Part shown: positions 47,032 to 55,319 of the stretch, piece by piece
Layout: each line of letters opens with the position of its first letter
Position numbering within the stretch: the first letter of the stretch is position 1
DNA from: an uncultured Gammaproteobacteria bacterium
GTDB lineage: Bacteria; Pseudomonadota; Gammaproteobacteria; Berkiellales; Berkiellaceae
Assembly: GCA_902826485.1 (NCBI GenBank)
Contig: CADEEZ010000003.1
Span: 35,208-99,207 of the forward strand
Length of the DNA: 64,000 nt
Reading direction: 5' to 3'
Position numbers and translations under genes: made by a program
Notes under the pieces: generated by a model
Seen by the model: the letters and a program-made list of their open reading frames with translations, nothing else
What the model was told of the DNA's origin: nothing
Database searches by the model: none

Positions 47032-48006
47032 TTATTTACTTAATAATTGAATATCATGAAGTACCATTTCTTCGAGTATCTGGGTAATTTTCTTTTCTGA
47101 AGACCACCCTAATATCCTTCTAGCTTTACTCGGATCACCAACAAGCTGAACAGCAGGCTCTGGTCTTACATATTTTTCGTTAGATATTACATATTTTTCA
47201 TAATTTAAGCTTACTGTTTTAAATGCTGATTCTGTTATTTCCCTTACTGACAATAAATTACCGGAAGCAATTACGTAATCATCTGGTTTGTCTTGTTGAA
47301 GCATCTGCCACATTGCTTGAACATATTCGGGGGCATATCCCCAATCTCTACGTGCATCTAAAGAACCTAATTCTAAGGTGTCAGCTAAGCCTAAATGTAT
47401 TTTGGCAACGCCTACGGAAATTTTTCTAGTGACAAATTCATAGCCTCGTCGAATTGATTCATGATTATACGTCTTCCCCATGCAAGCAAAAAGACCATAA
47501 TATTTTCTAAAGTTATCTAACAAATGATAGCAAGCAACTTTAGAAATTCCGTACATTGTTCTGGGCCGAAAAACCGTTCCTTCATTTTGTGGCATGGTCT
47601 GTGCTTCCCCAAACATTTCACTTGAGCCCGCGTAATATAACCTGCAGCTTCTTGCAGATTCTTTAAGTGCTAGCAAAATGTTATTTAGAGAATTAAAGTT
47701 GTATAAAAAATCGGAGGCGCCATTATCAAATCCGGAATTAACAAAACTGGGAGCAGCAAGATGATAAAACTCATCTGGTTGTACTTTCTCAACCAACTTT
47801 GAAACACTATGAGAATTATCTAAGGAAAGGCCATGTAACGTTATTTTATCAAGAATGGAAGTAAGATTACGCAACCTAACTTCAGGCGCTTGTTGTGCTT
47901 CTCTGCGTATAATGCCAAAAACTTCATATCCTTTGCCTAAAAGCAACTCAGCAAGATATGAACCATCTTGACCGTTAATGCCAGTGATGACAGCTTTCTT
48001 TGCCAT
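47032..48006 (-). CDS. gmd: GDP-mannose 4,6-dehydratase
   Basis: Converts GDP-mannose to GDP-4-keto-6-deoxymannose. 324 residues, at the short end of the family. NAD(P) motif TGINGQDGSYLAELLLGKGY, FGIIRR, then HLAAPSFVNSGF (GMD usually has HLAAQSHV), AGSSEMFGEA, active-site MYGISK, and the diagnostic NHESIRRGYEFVTRKIS and SLDARRDWGYAPEYVQAMW. Head of a six-gene minus-strand run with a GT4, cupin, perosamine synthase-like aminotransferase, methyltransferase and GT4. About 296 bases of AT-rich leader precede it. Confidence 0.92.
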   Translation of the reverse strand: MAKKAVITGINGQDGSYLAELLLGKGYEVFGIIRREAQQAPEVRLRNLTSILDKITLHGLSLDNSHSVSKLVEKVQPDEFYHLAAPSFVNSGFDNGASDFLYNFNSLNNILLALKESARSCRLYYAGSSEMFGEAQTMPQNEGTVFRPRTMYGISKVACYHLLDNFRKYYGLFACMGKTYNHESIRRGYEFVTRKISVGVAKIHLGLADTLELGSLDARRDWGYAPEYVQAMWQMLQQDKPDDYVIASGNLLSVREITESAFKTVSLNYEKYVISNEKYVRPEPAVQLVGDPSKARRILGWSSEKKITQILEEMVLHDIQLLSK

Positions 48007-48302
48007 AGTGTGTTCAAAATCCCTATTTTAAGAAGATTTAATGCTAAACCAACTCTGATTTTAGTTGATTAAAAACCCTTCTTAGACTTATACCTTAGTT
48101 TAAATGATAAAAAAACAAGTGGATAAAGATATAGAGATCATTTTTTTCATTCAAGATACTTACCCTATTTTAAAAAATAAATTTGTTTTGTTTCCAAACT
48201 TAAAATTAAAGGCCAAGAAGTTTTATAGCGCCATTCTTATCGTTAAGCTATACCCATTAAATCTAGGAGTCGAACTTACATTGAGAACAATTTAACTATG
48301 TT
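48007..48302. other. AT-rich intergenic region upstream of gmd
   Basis: About 296 bases between the SGNH gene end and the gmd start, both genes on the minus strand. It probably holds the gmd promoter; no strong consensus was found. A 63-codon plus-strand frame at 48104-48295 exists but has no ribosome-binding site and a low-complexity Lys/Ile/Leu composition, so it is not called a gene. No clear terminator hairpin seen. Confidence 0.4.
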
Positions 48303-49616
48303 TTAAACTATATTACTCAATAAACAATTACGCTCAAGATAGTTTTTGTCACATAAGATCTGATAAATCATTTTCGCAGCGATTTTATTGCCTTCTTTAC
48401 TCAAATGTCCACCATACTGACTATCATCACAATATAATTTATTCAGATCAGGTTCTGCACTAAATTGATTCGTTAAATCAATAACTTCAATTTTATCTTT
48501 TATCCCGTTGATAAAATCTTTATAATAATGATCTCCTGAATTAATAGACAACATGTCATCTTTTTGTGGCATCCATAAAAATAAGGGGATAAAGGAATTA
48601 TTTTTGGCAAAATCAATATAATTATCTATTAAACAATTCATTAATTTTAACGCAGAATCTTCTTTAAATAATCTTTTTCTCAATATTAAGTTATATTCCA
48701 TAATTTTGCTAAGGCTAGAGTCAAATTTTTCATTTCGATATTCTTTAATAACAGACCATAAGATAGAACCGTGTCTAATAGGATTTTTTAAAATGCTATA
48801 TAGATAAGGAAAGCATAATATCTCATCTAAAAATTTAGAATGGTAGAAATCATCATGTTCTTTTATTTCTGTAAGATAATGTGCATAATTTATGAATTTT
48901 TCTCGTGAATTGATAATATTTTCTTTTAAAATCAATTTATTATTCTCTACATAAAAGCGTGGCTTGAATGCCAAAATATTTCCAAATTCATTATAATGTT
49001 TCCAAACGCATAACACTCTCACAATTGTTGATGGAACTGCACCTAAAATAACGACTTTGGTTTTATTTTTTGAATATTCTTTTTTTAATCTCAGTAAAGC
49101 TTGATCTAAACCATAGTTACCCACGCCATAATTCAACACATTACTGTCAGATAACTTTGATAAATATGATTGATAGGTTTCATGATCATTTACTTGTCTA
49201 CCAAAAGTAAATGAATCCCCAAAAGTGGAAATCAAGATGGGTTTTTCATCATAATTTGGATTTAAACGTTGCCCCAGTTTATTAATATGATAAGTCGTTA
49301 TTTCTTCTTTACCTTGTTCATTTTTAGTTGTATTAGGTTTTCTAGACCATCCTAAATCTACATCAAAGCCATCTAAAAAAAACTTATCGAGTAAAGCTTT
49401 TGAGAATTCTGGCCTCTTGTCTTTTCCTGTAATTAACCACTGAAAGCGAGACCGAAGATAATTAAATAAAAAATGACCACCAACCTCGAATATAAAATAA
49501 AGTCCAAGAACTACAAAAAACAACCATTTGCTAAAAAATAATATTGAGCACAAAAATACTATAAAAAACATATAGCTAATAACAGCCCTAAATTTATTTA
49601 TCATATACGGTTTCAT
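48303..49616 (-). CDS. SGNH-like protein with N-terminal membrane segments
   Basis: 437 residues: two hydrophobic segments (residues 15-55), then a soluble domain with block I STFGDSFTFGRQV, LNYGVGNYGLDQALLRLK, and a C-terminal YGGHLSKEGNKIAAKMI. Block V normally has Asp three residues before the His; here that position is Tyr (YGGH), although two Asp lie six and seven residues before. Activity is therefore uncertain. It overlaps the phosphoramidate-type cytidylyltransferase gene by four bases, in the position that the CDP-amidate kinase holds in Campylobacter. A role in transferring or processing the modification is possible but unproven. Confidence 0.65.
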   Translation of the reverse strand: MKPYMINKFRAVISYMFFIVFLCSILFFSKWLFFVVLGLYFIFEVGGHFLFNYLRSRFQWLITGKDKRPEFSKALLDKFFLDGFDVDLGWSRKPNTTKNEQGKEEITTYHINKLGQRLNPNYDEKPILISTFGDSFTFGRQVNDHETYQSYLSKLSDSNVLNYGVGNYGLDQALLRLKKEYSKNKTKVVILGAVPSTIVRVLCVWKHYNEFGNILAFKPRFYVENNKLILKENIINSREKFINYAHYLTEIKEHDDFYHSKFLDEILCFPYLYSILKNPIRHGSILWSVIKEYRNEKFDSSLSKIMEYNLILRKRLFKEDSALKLMNCLIDNYIDFAKNNSFIPLFLWMPQKDDMLSINSGDHYYKDFINGIKDKIEVIDLTNQFSAEPDLNKLYCDDSQYGGHLSKEGNKIAAKMIYQILCDKNYLERNCLLSNIV

Positions 49617-50392
49617 AATTTAATTAAATCGCCCAACGAGCCTTGTTTATCTAAATTGCAAATCATTTCATAATCTATTGCTGTATCAAATTCCAACCAA
49701 TCTCCGTGTGTTTCTGCGACTTTAGCTTTAACATTATTATCAATAAGTAGCTGGATAAAATCTGTAAAGTATCCTTGACTGAATACTTTTTGTGATGGCT
49801 GCCAATTAGATTGTTCATCCTTTTTTTGACGATATAACAATATTGCTTGTTGGATCGTTTTACGAGAAAATTTATTTAATCCTATGTACCGATGTTTTAA
49901 ATTACCTGACTTCGTTAATGTTTTTCCAAGATTATTTATATATCCTAAGGCATTAACGTTAAAACTTTCTAAATCAGTTTCCGTCGTGCCATAACGTTTT
50001 TGCCAATAATTTCTCCAATTTAAATCCGCAGCCACGACAATGTCTTCATTTATACGTAACACTTTTTCCAGTAGATCTTGGGAAAACAAGATATCTGAAT
50101 AAGAGACAATCACATCCGTAGAAAAATAATTTTCATCTACGCACATTAAAGATTCAATCATGTTGGTTTTTTCAAAATTACAGTTATGATAAAAAACCAC
50201 ATCATCAATTTTTATTTTTTCATGCATATATCCGGTAACGATGGCAATATCATTTATCCCTTGATTTTTAAACATATCAACTTGCCATTGCAAAAGAGGT
50301 TTATTTTTCAGAGATAACATTCCTTTAGGCAAATATTTCGTATATTTGTTTAATCTAGAGCCCTGTCCCGCTGCGAGAATAATTGCTTTCAT
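49613..50392 (-). CDS. Sugar-nucleotidyltransferase-fold enzyme, phosphoglutamine cytidylyltransferase-like (Cj1416 type)
   Basis: 259 residues. NTP-binding motif IILAAGQGSRLNKYTKYLPK, then FEKTNMIESLMC, IVSYSDILFSQDLL (metal-binding Asp), RYIGLNKFS and GDWLEFDTAIDYE. This is the phosphocholine/phosphoglutamine cytidylyltransferase pattern, with Lys-Thr-Asn-Met and the C-terminal Asp-containing segment as in C. jejuni Cj1416. That enzyme makes CDP-L-glutamine from CTP and L-glutamine phosphate. The start is ATG 50392. The gene overlaps the hydrolase by 38 bases. A sugar-phosphate or phosphocholine substrate cannot be excluded from fold alone; the two neighbours argue for phosphoglutamine. Confidence 0.72.
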   Translation of the reverse strand: MKAIILAAGQGSRLNKYTKYLPKGMLSLKNKPLLQWQVDMFKNQGINDIAIVTGYMHEKIKIDDVVFYHNCNFEKTNMIESLMCVDENYFSTDVIVSYSDILFSQDLLEKVLRINEDIVVAADLNWRNYWQKRYGTTETDLESFNVNALGYINNLGKTLTKSGNLKHRYIGLNKFSRKTIQQAILLYRQKKDEQSNWQPSQKVFSQGYFTDFIQLLIDNNVKAKVAETHGDWLEFDTAIDYEMICNLDKQGSLGDLIKL

Positions 50393-51029
50393 AAAAATAT
50401 TTATCCCAAATAATTTTAAAGAGATCTACTGGAAATTGTTTTCGTTCAGGGTGCCACTGCACACCTAATGTCGGAGAGATTTTAGTCGAATTTATAACTG
50501 CTTCTACAATTTTGTCCTCTTTTGAAAAAACAATCGGTTTTAAATTTTTTGCTAAATCAGTCAAAGGAATTCCATGATTATGGTAAGAGTTAACCCAATA
50601 TTCATTTTTTTCATAAATACAAAGGTGATCTTCAACAGTGGGATGATTTTTTAAGAAATATTGAATTTTTCCACCATAATAAAGATTAAGAAATTGCAAT
50701 CCTCTACATATGGCTAATTTAAAAATACTGTTTTGATCGGCATGCTCTACCAAAAAACCTTCAACTGCATCTCTTTCTGGAAAGATATCATCAATATTTA
50801 AATTGCCATCTGTTTGAACATTATTTCCACCAGTAAAAATAATGCATGAAGGTGTCATATGTTGCATTAAATATTTAGTATGTTCCAAATTATTGGGAAC
50901 GGGAATAAATATTGCATTTGATGGAAATATTTTTTCTCTTTGAAAATATTCTATGTATGCCTGCTCTAAACCATCCAGCATCTGGTTATGTTGATCTTTT
51001 AAAATTTTTAATGTAATAAAAATGACCAT
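50355..51029 (-). CDS. Class I glutamine amidotransferase-fold hydrolase, gamma-glutamyl-CDP-amidate hydrolase-like (Cj1417 type)
   Basis: 224 residues, peptidase C26/GATase1 fold. Oxyanion region IIFTGGNNV, nucleophile Cys108 in LAICRGLQFLN, and His193/Glu195 in GVQWHPER complete the triad. WVNSYHNHGI matches the conserved NSYHHQ-type loop of gamma-glutamyl hydrolases. In the Campylobacter pathway the enzyme splits CDP-L-glutamine into cytidine diphosphoramidate and glutamate. No synthase domain is fused or adjacent, which fits a hydrolase rather than an ammonia channel subunit. It starts on the last base of the kinase gene and overlaps the cytidylyltransferase gene. Confidence 0.75.
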   Translation of the reverse strand: MVIFITLKILKDQHNQMLDGLEQAYIEYFQREKIFPSNAIFIPVPNNLEHTKYLMQHMTPSCIIFTGGNNVQTDGNLNIDDIFPERDAVEGFLVEHADQNSIFKLAICRGLQFLNLYYGGKIQYFLKNHPTVEDHLCIYEKNEYWVNSYHNHGIPLTDLAKNLKPIVFSKEDKIVEAVINSTKISPTLGVQWHPERKQFPVDLFKIIWDKYFYESNYSRSGTGL

Positions 51030-53863
51030 TAGTGAATACCTTCAACAATTTCATTTTCGCAATCAAGTCGAATTTTTGCGAAAGTCAGGAGCACATCAAA
51101 TAGATCTCCACATCCAATCGCTGCAGGAATATTCATTTCTGAACAGCAAATTGCCATATGTGATGCTGCACCTCCAAATTTTGTTACAAGACCTTTGATC
51201 TTATAATTAAATATCCAATGATAACCTGGATCAGCGCTTTCAATCATAACAATTTTATTTGTTAAATCATTATCTAATTTCTTATCACTTAAAAATAAAG
51301 TTTCACCTGGAATTTTTGATTGTGTTACAAAATTTGGTTTGCTATCTAAGCTTTGTATAATTAAAAAATCATCTTGATTAAAGATTAGAGAAGGAAGATT
51401 AATATTTTTATTTATCTCAAAATCCTCACGCCTCTTAGAGAGTATTTTTTTAATCTCATTAATATTTAATTTATCTATGGCTAAAATTTCATCTAAATTT
51501 AAAAAAGACATTTCTTCACGAGAAATATCTAGGTGATTCCCCATATCAGCAATTGCTTCTAAACAATCACTTACGGATCGTGTAAAAACAAGTTTTACAT
51601 ATTCTCTCAGTTCAATAGCATTTTTTGTAAAATTATAAAACTCGTCAAAATCAACGCCTAATTCTGAATTTTTTAAAAAATTATTTAATTGTTCGACCTG
51701 TGAAGGGTCCATGGATTTGTATTCTTTTTCTATTTTATTATCTAAAAAAAACATATTAGACAAATCATATCTCATTTGGGTAATGTCATATGTTCCAGAT
51801 CTAAGATGACCATATTCATCCATGAAACTTTCGCGTGTCAACTGACCATTTGCCACTTCCGCAATGGCACACGTTAATCTATAGCCCACAGAATTAAACG
51901 AATTTTTAATAGATTCATAAAATTCATTGGTAATAACATTAACTTTTACTAGACTCTTTAAAAGAGATTCTGCTATAAAAGCAAATCTAGCACTTTGTAC
52001 AAATGGAATAGCGCCCAATTCCTCACAGGTATTCAGCAAAGCTGAAATTGATTTTGTTCTTGTATTGGCATTTTTATCTTTTAAATTTTTCTTTTCTTGA
52101 ATCCGATATTTTTCTAATGCCGATATTTTATTATTAACATCTTTAAAAAAACCGTTAGATTGATTGATAATTTTTTTTGTAAATAAGACCAGATTCTCTA
52201 ATAAATATAATATTTCTTGAGAATTAAAATCATGATTTAGTAGCTCTTTGGCTCTTTCTGGTGCATAAAAATCAAAAGCCGAAAACAAAATTTCAAACTC
52301 AACTTTATCATGTAGATAAGGATGACTGATAAGTTTGTTAAGATAATATTTTTGCAGTCGATCCTTATATTCATCAGGAATGTTATCAGGAGTTAAGCAT
52401 AAAAACGCTAGATTGACATTAATGTAAGGTTTATAGCAAAATATTTCCATTAAATGATGTGCTTTTATTTTCTTGTAATTTAAAGGTTCTAATCCTATTC
52501 TCCATGATTTTTTCATAAAAAGAATATTAAAAATATCAAAAGAAAGTGGTGAAGGTTTGCTACCAATTAATTCAGCAGGATTCCAAAAAGCCATATCGCT
52601 AAATATGAGTTTTCTATTGTTTAATATATCAGTATTTTCAAGTATTTTATTAAAATAATTTTGTTTTTCCATATTTAGAATGGATTCAATTTTATCTTCA
52701 TCACATTCCGCAACGTGATGATTAGCTGCAATAGGCCTGACTTGAAATATCACAATTTCACCACTCTGTGTAATCGCAAATTCAATATCTAATGGTAAAT
52801 CTGGAATGATTCGTTCAATTTCATCAATTGAACTCAAAAGATTTTTCCACATTGCCTCTAACAATCGACGATGTGTGTGCTTAAAGATTTTTATAAGTTT
52901 AGTACTTTTTCCTGATGTGACTGTATCTGTTAGGTTCGTTTTATCATAGTTAATAACATAGTAAGGTGCATTCGTGCCTAACTCTCTGGTTAATAGCACG
53001 CCACTTAATATAACTTGCTCTGTATGTTTTTGAATTAAAATTTGATCTGCATTAGTTCGCTCATTTAAATGATATGAATCAATTACTTTATTTATTAATA
53101 ATGAAACATTTGATTCATTTTGAGGATTAACATTTAAAAATGAAAGATAATGTCCTGCTTTAGATTCCATCATCATATCTTCATTTAAACATGAACTTCG
53201 AATAACAATATTAACATTTTGGAATTTTTCTTTAATATCATTAAGAATTTCTATTTTATATTGACTCCAATCCATTAAAGTAAATACATAGGTTTTTTCT
53301 ATATGCGACTTTTTAAGTAAAGGCTTCAGCTTTTGTAATGTATTTGCTTTAGTTGTCACGCTAAACTTAGGTTTTTCTTTACTAAAATGTTCAAACCCTT
53401 CAATGACAAATCGCTCTGTAAAGGTATCCATTGAACCTAAATTAGGATAATATTTTTCTACTATTTTACACGCAATATGTTCGCTTTTAAGCCTTTTATA
53501 AAACCCATGTTGTTTTAATGTGATATTGATTTTATTCAATGAGCTCCCTCCAGGTGCCTCCCCCCATTGTTCTCCATATACAAAAATAATTTCATCATTG
53601 GGAAATCTTTCTTTTAATTTAACTAAATTTTCAAAAGGATCTTGGCTAGTTTGAGGAATCACTTCATTAACAAAACGTATGGCTTCTATTACACTAACTC
53701 TCTCTTGAAAATTTGAAATAGGTGCACTTCCAATTTTTGCAACTGCCTCATCAGTTAAAACACCACATATCAATTGATCTGCTGCTTGTGAAGCAGCAAT
53801 TAATAATTGTAGATGGCCATAATGAAATAAATCTGAGATAACAAATGTATAGGCTATTTTCAT
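51029..53863 (-). CDS. Glutamine kinase-like PEP-synthase homologue with N-terminal nucleotidyltransferase domain (Cj1418 type)
   Basis: 944 residues in three parts. Residues 1-130 form an HxGH nucleotidyltransferase domain (DLFHYGHLQLL, HYGH at 14-17, then VYGEQWGEAPGG). About 170-400 is a PPDK/PEP-synthase ATP-grasp domain (VIRSSCLNEDMMMESKAGHY, ILSGVLLTRELG, LDIEFAITQSGEIVIFQVRP). A long helical region follows, and 855-944 is the phosphohistidine swivel domain with the catalytic His near 902 (KFGGAASHMAICCSEMNIPA). There is no PEP-binding TIM barrel, so it is not PEP synthase. This matches C. jejuni glutamine kinase Cj1418, which makes L-glutamine phosphate. The extra N-terminal domain may be a second transferase activity. 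Confidence 0.75.
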   Translation of the reverse strand: MKIAYTFVISDLFHYGHLQLLIAASQAADQLICGVLTDEAVAKIGSAPISNFQERVSVIEAIRFVNEVIPQTSQDPFENLVKLKERFPNDEIIFVYGEQWGEAPGGSSLNKINITLKQHGFYKRLKSEHIACKIVEKYYPNLGSMDTFTERFVIEGFEHFSKEKPKFSVTTKANTLQKLKPLLKKSHIEKTYVFTLMDWSQYKIEILNDIKEKFQNVNIVIRSSCLNEDMMMESKAGHYLSFLNVNPQNESNVSLLINKVIDSYHLNERTNADQILIQKHTEQVILSGVLLTRELGTNAPYYVINYDKTNLTDTVTSGKSTKLIKIFKHTHRRLLEAMWKNLLSSIDEIERIIPDLPLDIEFAITQSGEIVIFQVRPIAANHHVAECDEDKIESILNMEKQNYFNKILENTDILNNRKLIFSDMAFWNPAELIGSKPSPLSFDIFNILFMKKSWRIGLEPLNYKKIKAHHLMEIFCYKPYINVNLAFLCLTPDNIPDEYKDRLQKYYLNKLISHPYLHDKVEFEILFSAFDFYAPERAKELLNHDFNSQEILYLLENLVLFTKKIINQSNGFFKDVNNKISALEKYRIQEKKNLKDKNANTRTKSISALLNTCEELGAIPFVQSARFAFIAESLLKSLVKVNVITNEFYESIKNSFNSVGYRLTCAIAEVANGQLTRESFMDEYGHLRSGTYDITQMRYDLSNMFFLDNKIEKEYKSMDPSQVEQLNNFLKNSELGVDFDEFYNFTKNAIELREYVKLVFTRSVSDCLEAIADMGNHLDISREEMSFLNLDEILAIDKLNINEIKKILSKRREDFEINKNINLPSLIFNQDDFLIIQSLDSKPNFVTQSKIPGETLFLSDKKLDNDLTNKIVMIESADPGYHWIFNYKIKGLVTKFGGAASHMAICCSEMNIPAAIGCGDLFDVLLTFAKIRLDCENEIVEGIH

Positions 53864-53954
53864 TTTTTTCTTAACTATCTATAATTATATAAAGTCTCTA
53901 ATTTTTTTTGGATTAAAAATTTAAATCACATTTTTTTAATTTAATCTTTAAATA

Positions 53955-54914
53955 CTAAATTTTTGATGCATACTTATTTACAAGTTGCTCATTTTCATTC
54001 TTATATGAAATAAATGAAAATTTAAATGTATCCGTTGTGCGATATTTCTCTTTTGAAAAGCTGTACAATGGTGAACTATATGAGATAGTAGAAATAAATC
54101 TTGGCTTTTGTGTTACTCCTCCCCGATGCAAACATCTTGTCGTGTCAACTAATAAAATTTCATTTGGTTTTGCTAAGAATTTGATTGCGCAATTTACATC
54201 TAATCCACATGCTTCTAATTCATGATCTGACATACCTTGTGGCAAAAGTTTATAAAATTGAGTAGAACTCAGATTAGGTGGGAAAAATTCAAATGGCCCA
54301 TTCTCTTTTGTGATTTCCATGGGAGAAAAAAATAACTTTAGTATTCGTTTATGTTGTGTGTCACAATGCCAAAGCTGTGATCCAAACTGCTTACCTTGAT
54401 GTATAGGGTTATAGATTAATGACATTTCTTCTAATAAGGGTAAATGTTGTAAATATAGTGTCGCTAGCTCTATTAAGGCCTCATGTTGAGCTAAATCAAT
54501 AAGGGGATCTCGAGCATCTTTTTTTTCATAGAGCCTATATGAAATAGTTTTACCTGCATAAATTCCTTGGTCGAAACTCTCTAAATATTGACAATTATTT
54601 TTATTTTGATTAAATTCACTTATAATAGCTTGATAAAATTTGTACACTGCTTCAGAAGAGATACCTAAATCTTTAAAGTTTAGAAATATATATCCTTTTG
54701 AATTCAATTCTTTAACAGCATCTTGAATAAACTGTGTCGTTTTATTTCCAAAGTTATAATATATTTTTTTTCGTAACTTCACTTGAAGTTGTGGATCATA
54801 TTTAGCAAAAAAATGTCTCACTTTACGAGTAAACAAACCTTGCTCTGAAAAATAATTTCTTAATTTCCATTTAATGTGTCTTAACTTTTGGTACACAATG
54901 TTGTTTGACAGCAT
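53955..54914 (-). CDS. Phytanoyl-CoA dioxygenase (PhyH) family Fe(II)/2-oxoglutarate oxygenase
   Basis: 319 residues with a double-stranded beta-helix oxygenase domain. Metal ligands are His183 and Asp185 in LWHCDTQHKR and His263 in RCLHRGGV; Arg272 in QKPRFIS is placed to bind 2-oxoglutarate. GPFEFFPPNLSS is the usual strand between them. PhyH proteins in glycan clusters hydroxylate or otherwise oxidise a small molecule or sugar. It lies 91 bases ahead of the kinase gene on the same strand, probably first in that transcript. It could tailor the phosphoramidate or its carrier; substrate unknown. An AT-rich dyad lies just upstream. Confidence 0.72.
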   Translation of the reverse strand: MLSNNIVYQKLRHIKWKLRNYFSEQGLFTRKVRHFFAKYDPQLQVKLRKKIYYNFGNKTTQFIQDAVKELNSKGYIFLNFKDLGISSEAVYKFYQAIISEFNQNKNNCQYLESFDQGIYAGKTISYRLYEKKDARDPLIDLAQHEALIELATLYLQHLPLLEEMSLIYNPIHQGKQFGSQLWHCDTQHKRILKLFFSPMEITKENGPFEFFPPNLSSTQFYKLLPQGMSDHELEACGLDVNCAIKFLAKPNEILLVDTTRCLHRGGVTQKPRFISTISYSSPLYSFSKEKYRTTDTFKFSFISYKNENEQLVNKYASKI

Positions 54915-54937
54915 AAAATAATCCCTCTGGCCATCTA

Positions 54938-54963
54938 ATTAAAATTTTTCTTGAAATTTTAAT
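54938..54963. promoter_or_regulatory. AT-rich dyad upstream of the PhyH gene
   Basis: ATTAAAATTT (54938-54947) and AAATTTTAAT (54954-54963) are perfect inverted copies with a six-base loop, 24 bases before the minus-strand ATG at 54914. It could be an operator, or a 5'-UTR hairpin. AT-rich dyads of this sort also arise by chance in such DNA. Confidence 0.3.
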
Positions 54964-54994
54964 CCTAAAAATGTTTTATCAAAAACCGTTCATA

Positions 54995-55016
54995 AAAGGA
55001 GTTGTTTAACTCCCTT
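54995..55016. other. Hairpin in the divergent promoter region
   Basis: AAAGGAGTT, loop GTTT, AACTCCCTT; one mismatch in nine base pairs. No T tract on either side, so terminator function is doubtful. It may be a leader structure for one of the divergent genes. Confidence 0.3.
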
Positions 55017-55319
55017 CAGAGATATGCAACTTCATGATACACAATGTATAAAATTACATTATGCAAGTTAACCATCATTGGAGAAATAGATAAAAATATT
55101 ATTAATTAACAAAGTCATTTGAGATATCATATTATGTCTCCACTAGTCCATCAATCCCATCAAACAATATTTTGGAGACTTGTAATGATATCAGTATAAG
55201 TGTCTAATATTTAATCTTCTAATTAATAAATTAAACAGGGCATATTGTAGTAAGGTTGAACTAAACCTTTATTTCAAATACAATTTAGATCGCATATACG
55301 ACTAAAGTTGATATGAATT

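Larger units (their letters stand above)
54915..55319. other. Divergent intergenic region between the PhyH gene and the MBOAT gene
   Basis: 405 AT-rich bases that should carry promoters for both directions. Two structures stand out: a 10-base inverted repeat (54938-54963) next to the PhyH start, and a hairpin with the perfect core GGAGTT/AACTCC (54998-55013). No open frame of useful length or RNA gene was recognised. Confidence 0.45.

Noticed and set aside
48104..48295. 63-codon plus-strand frame in the gmd upstream region
   Set aside because: No ribosome-binding site, low-complexity composition, no recognisable family, opposite to both flanking genes.
51029..53863. Annotation as PEP synthase or as PEP mutase/phosphonate enzyme
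   Set aside because: No C-terminal PEP-binding barrel and no EDKxxxxxNS-type PEP mutase motif; the ATP-grasp and swivel-His domains with the hydrolase and cytidylyltransferase neighbours fit glutamine kinase better.
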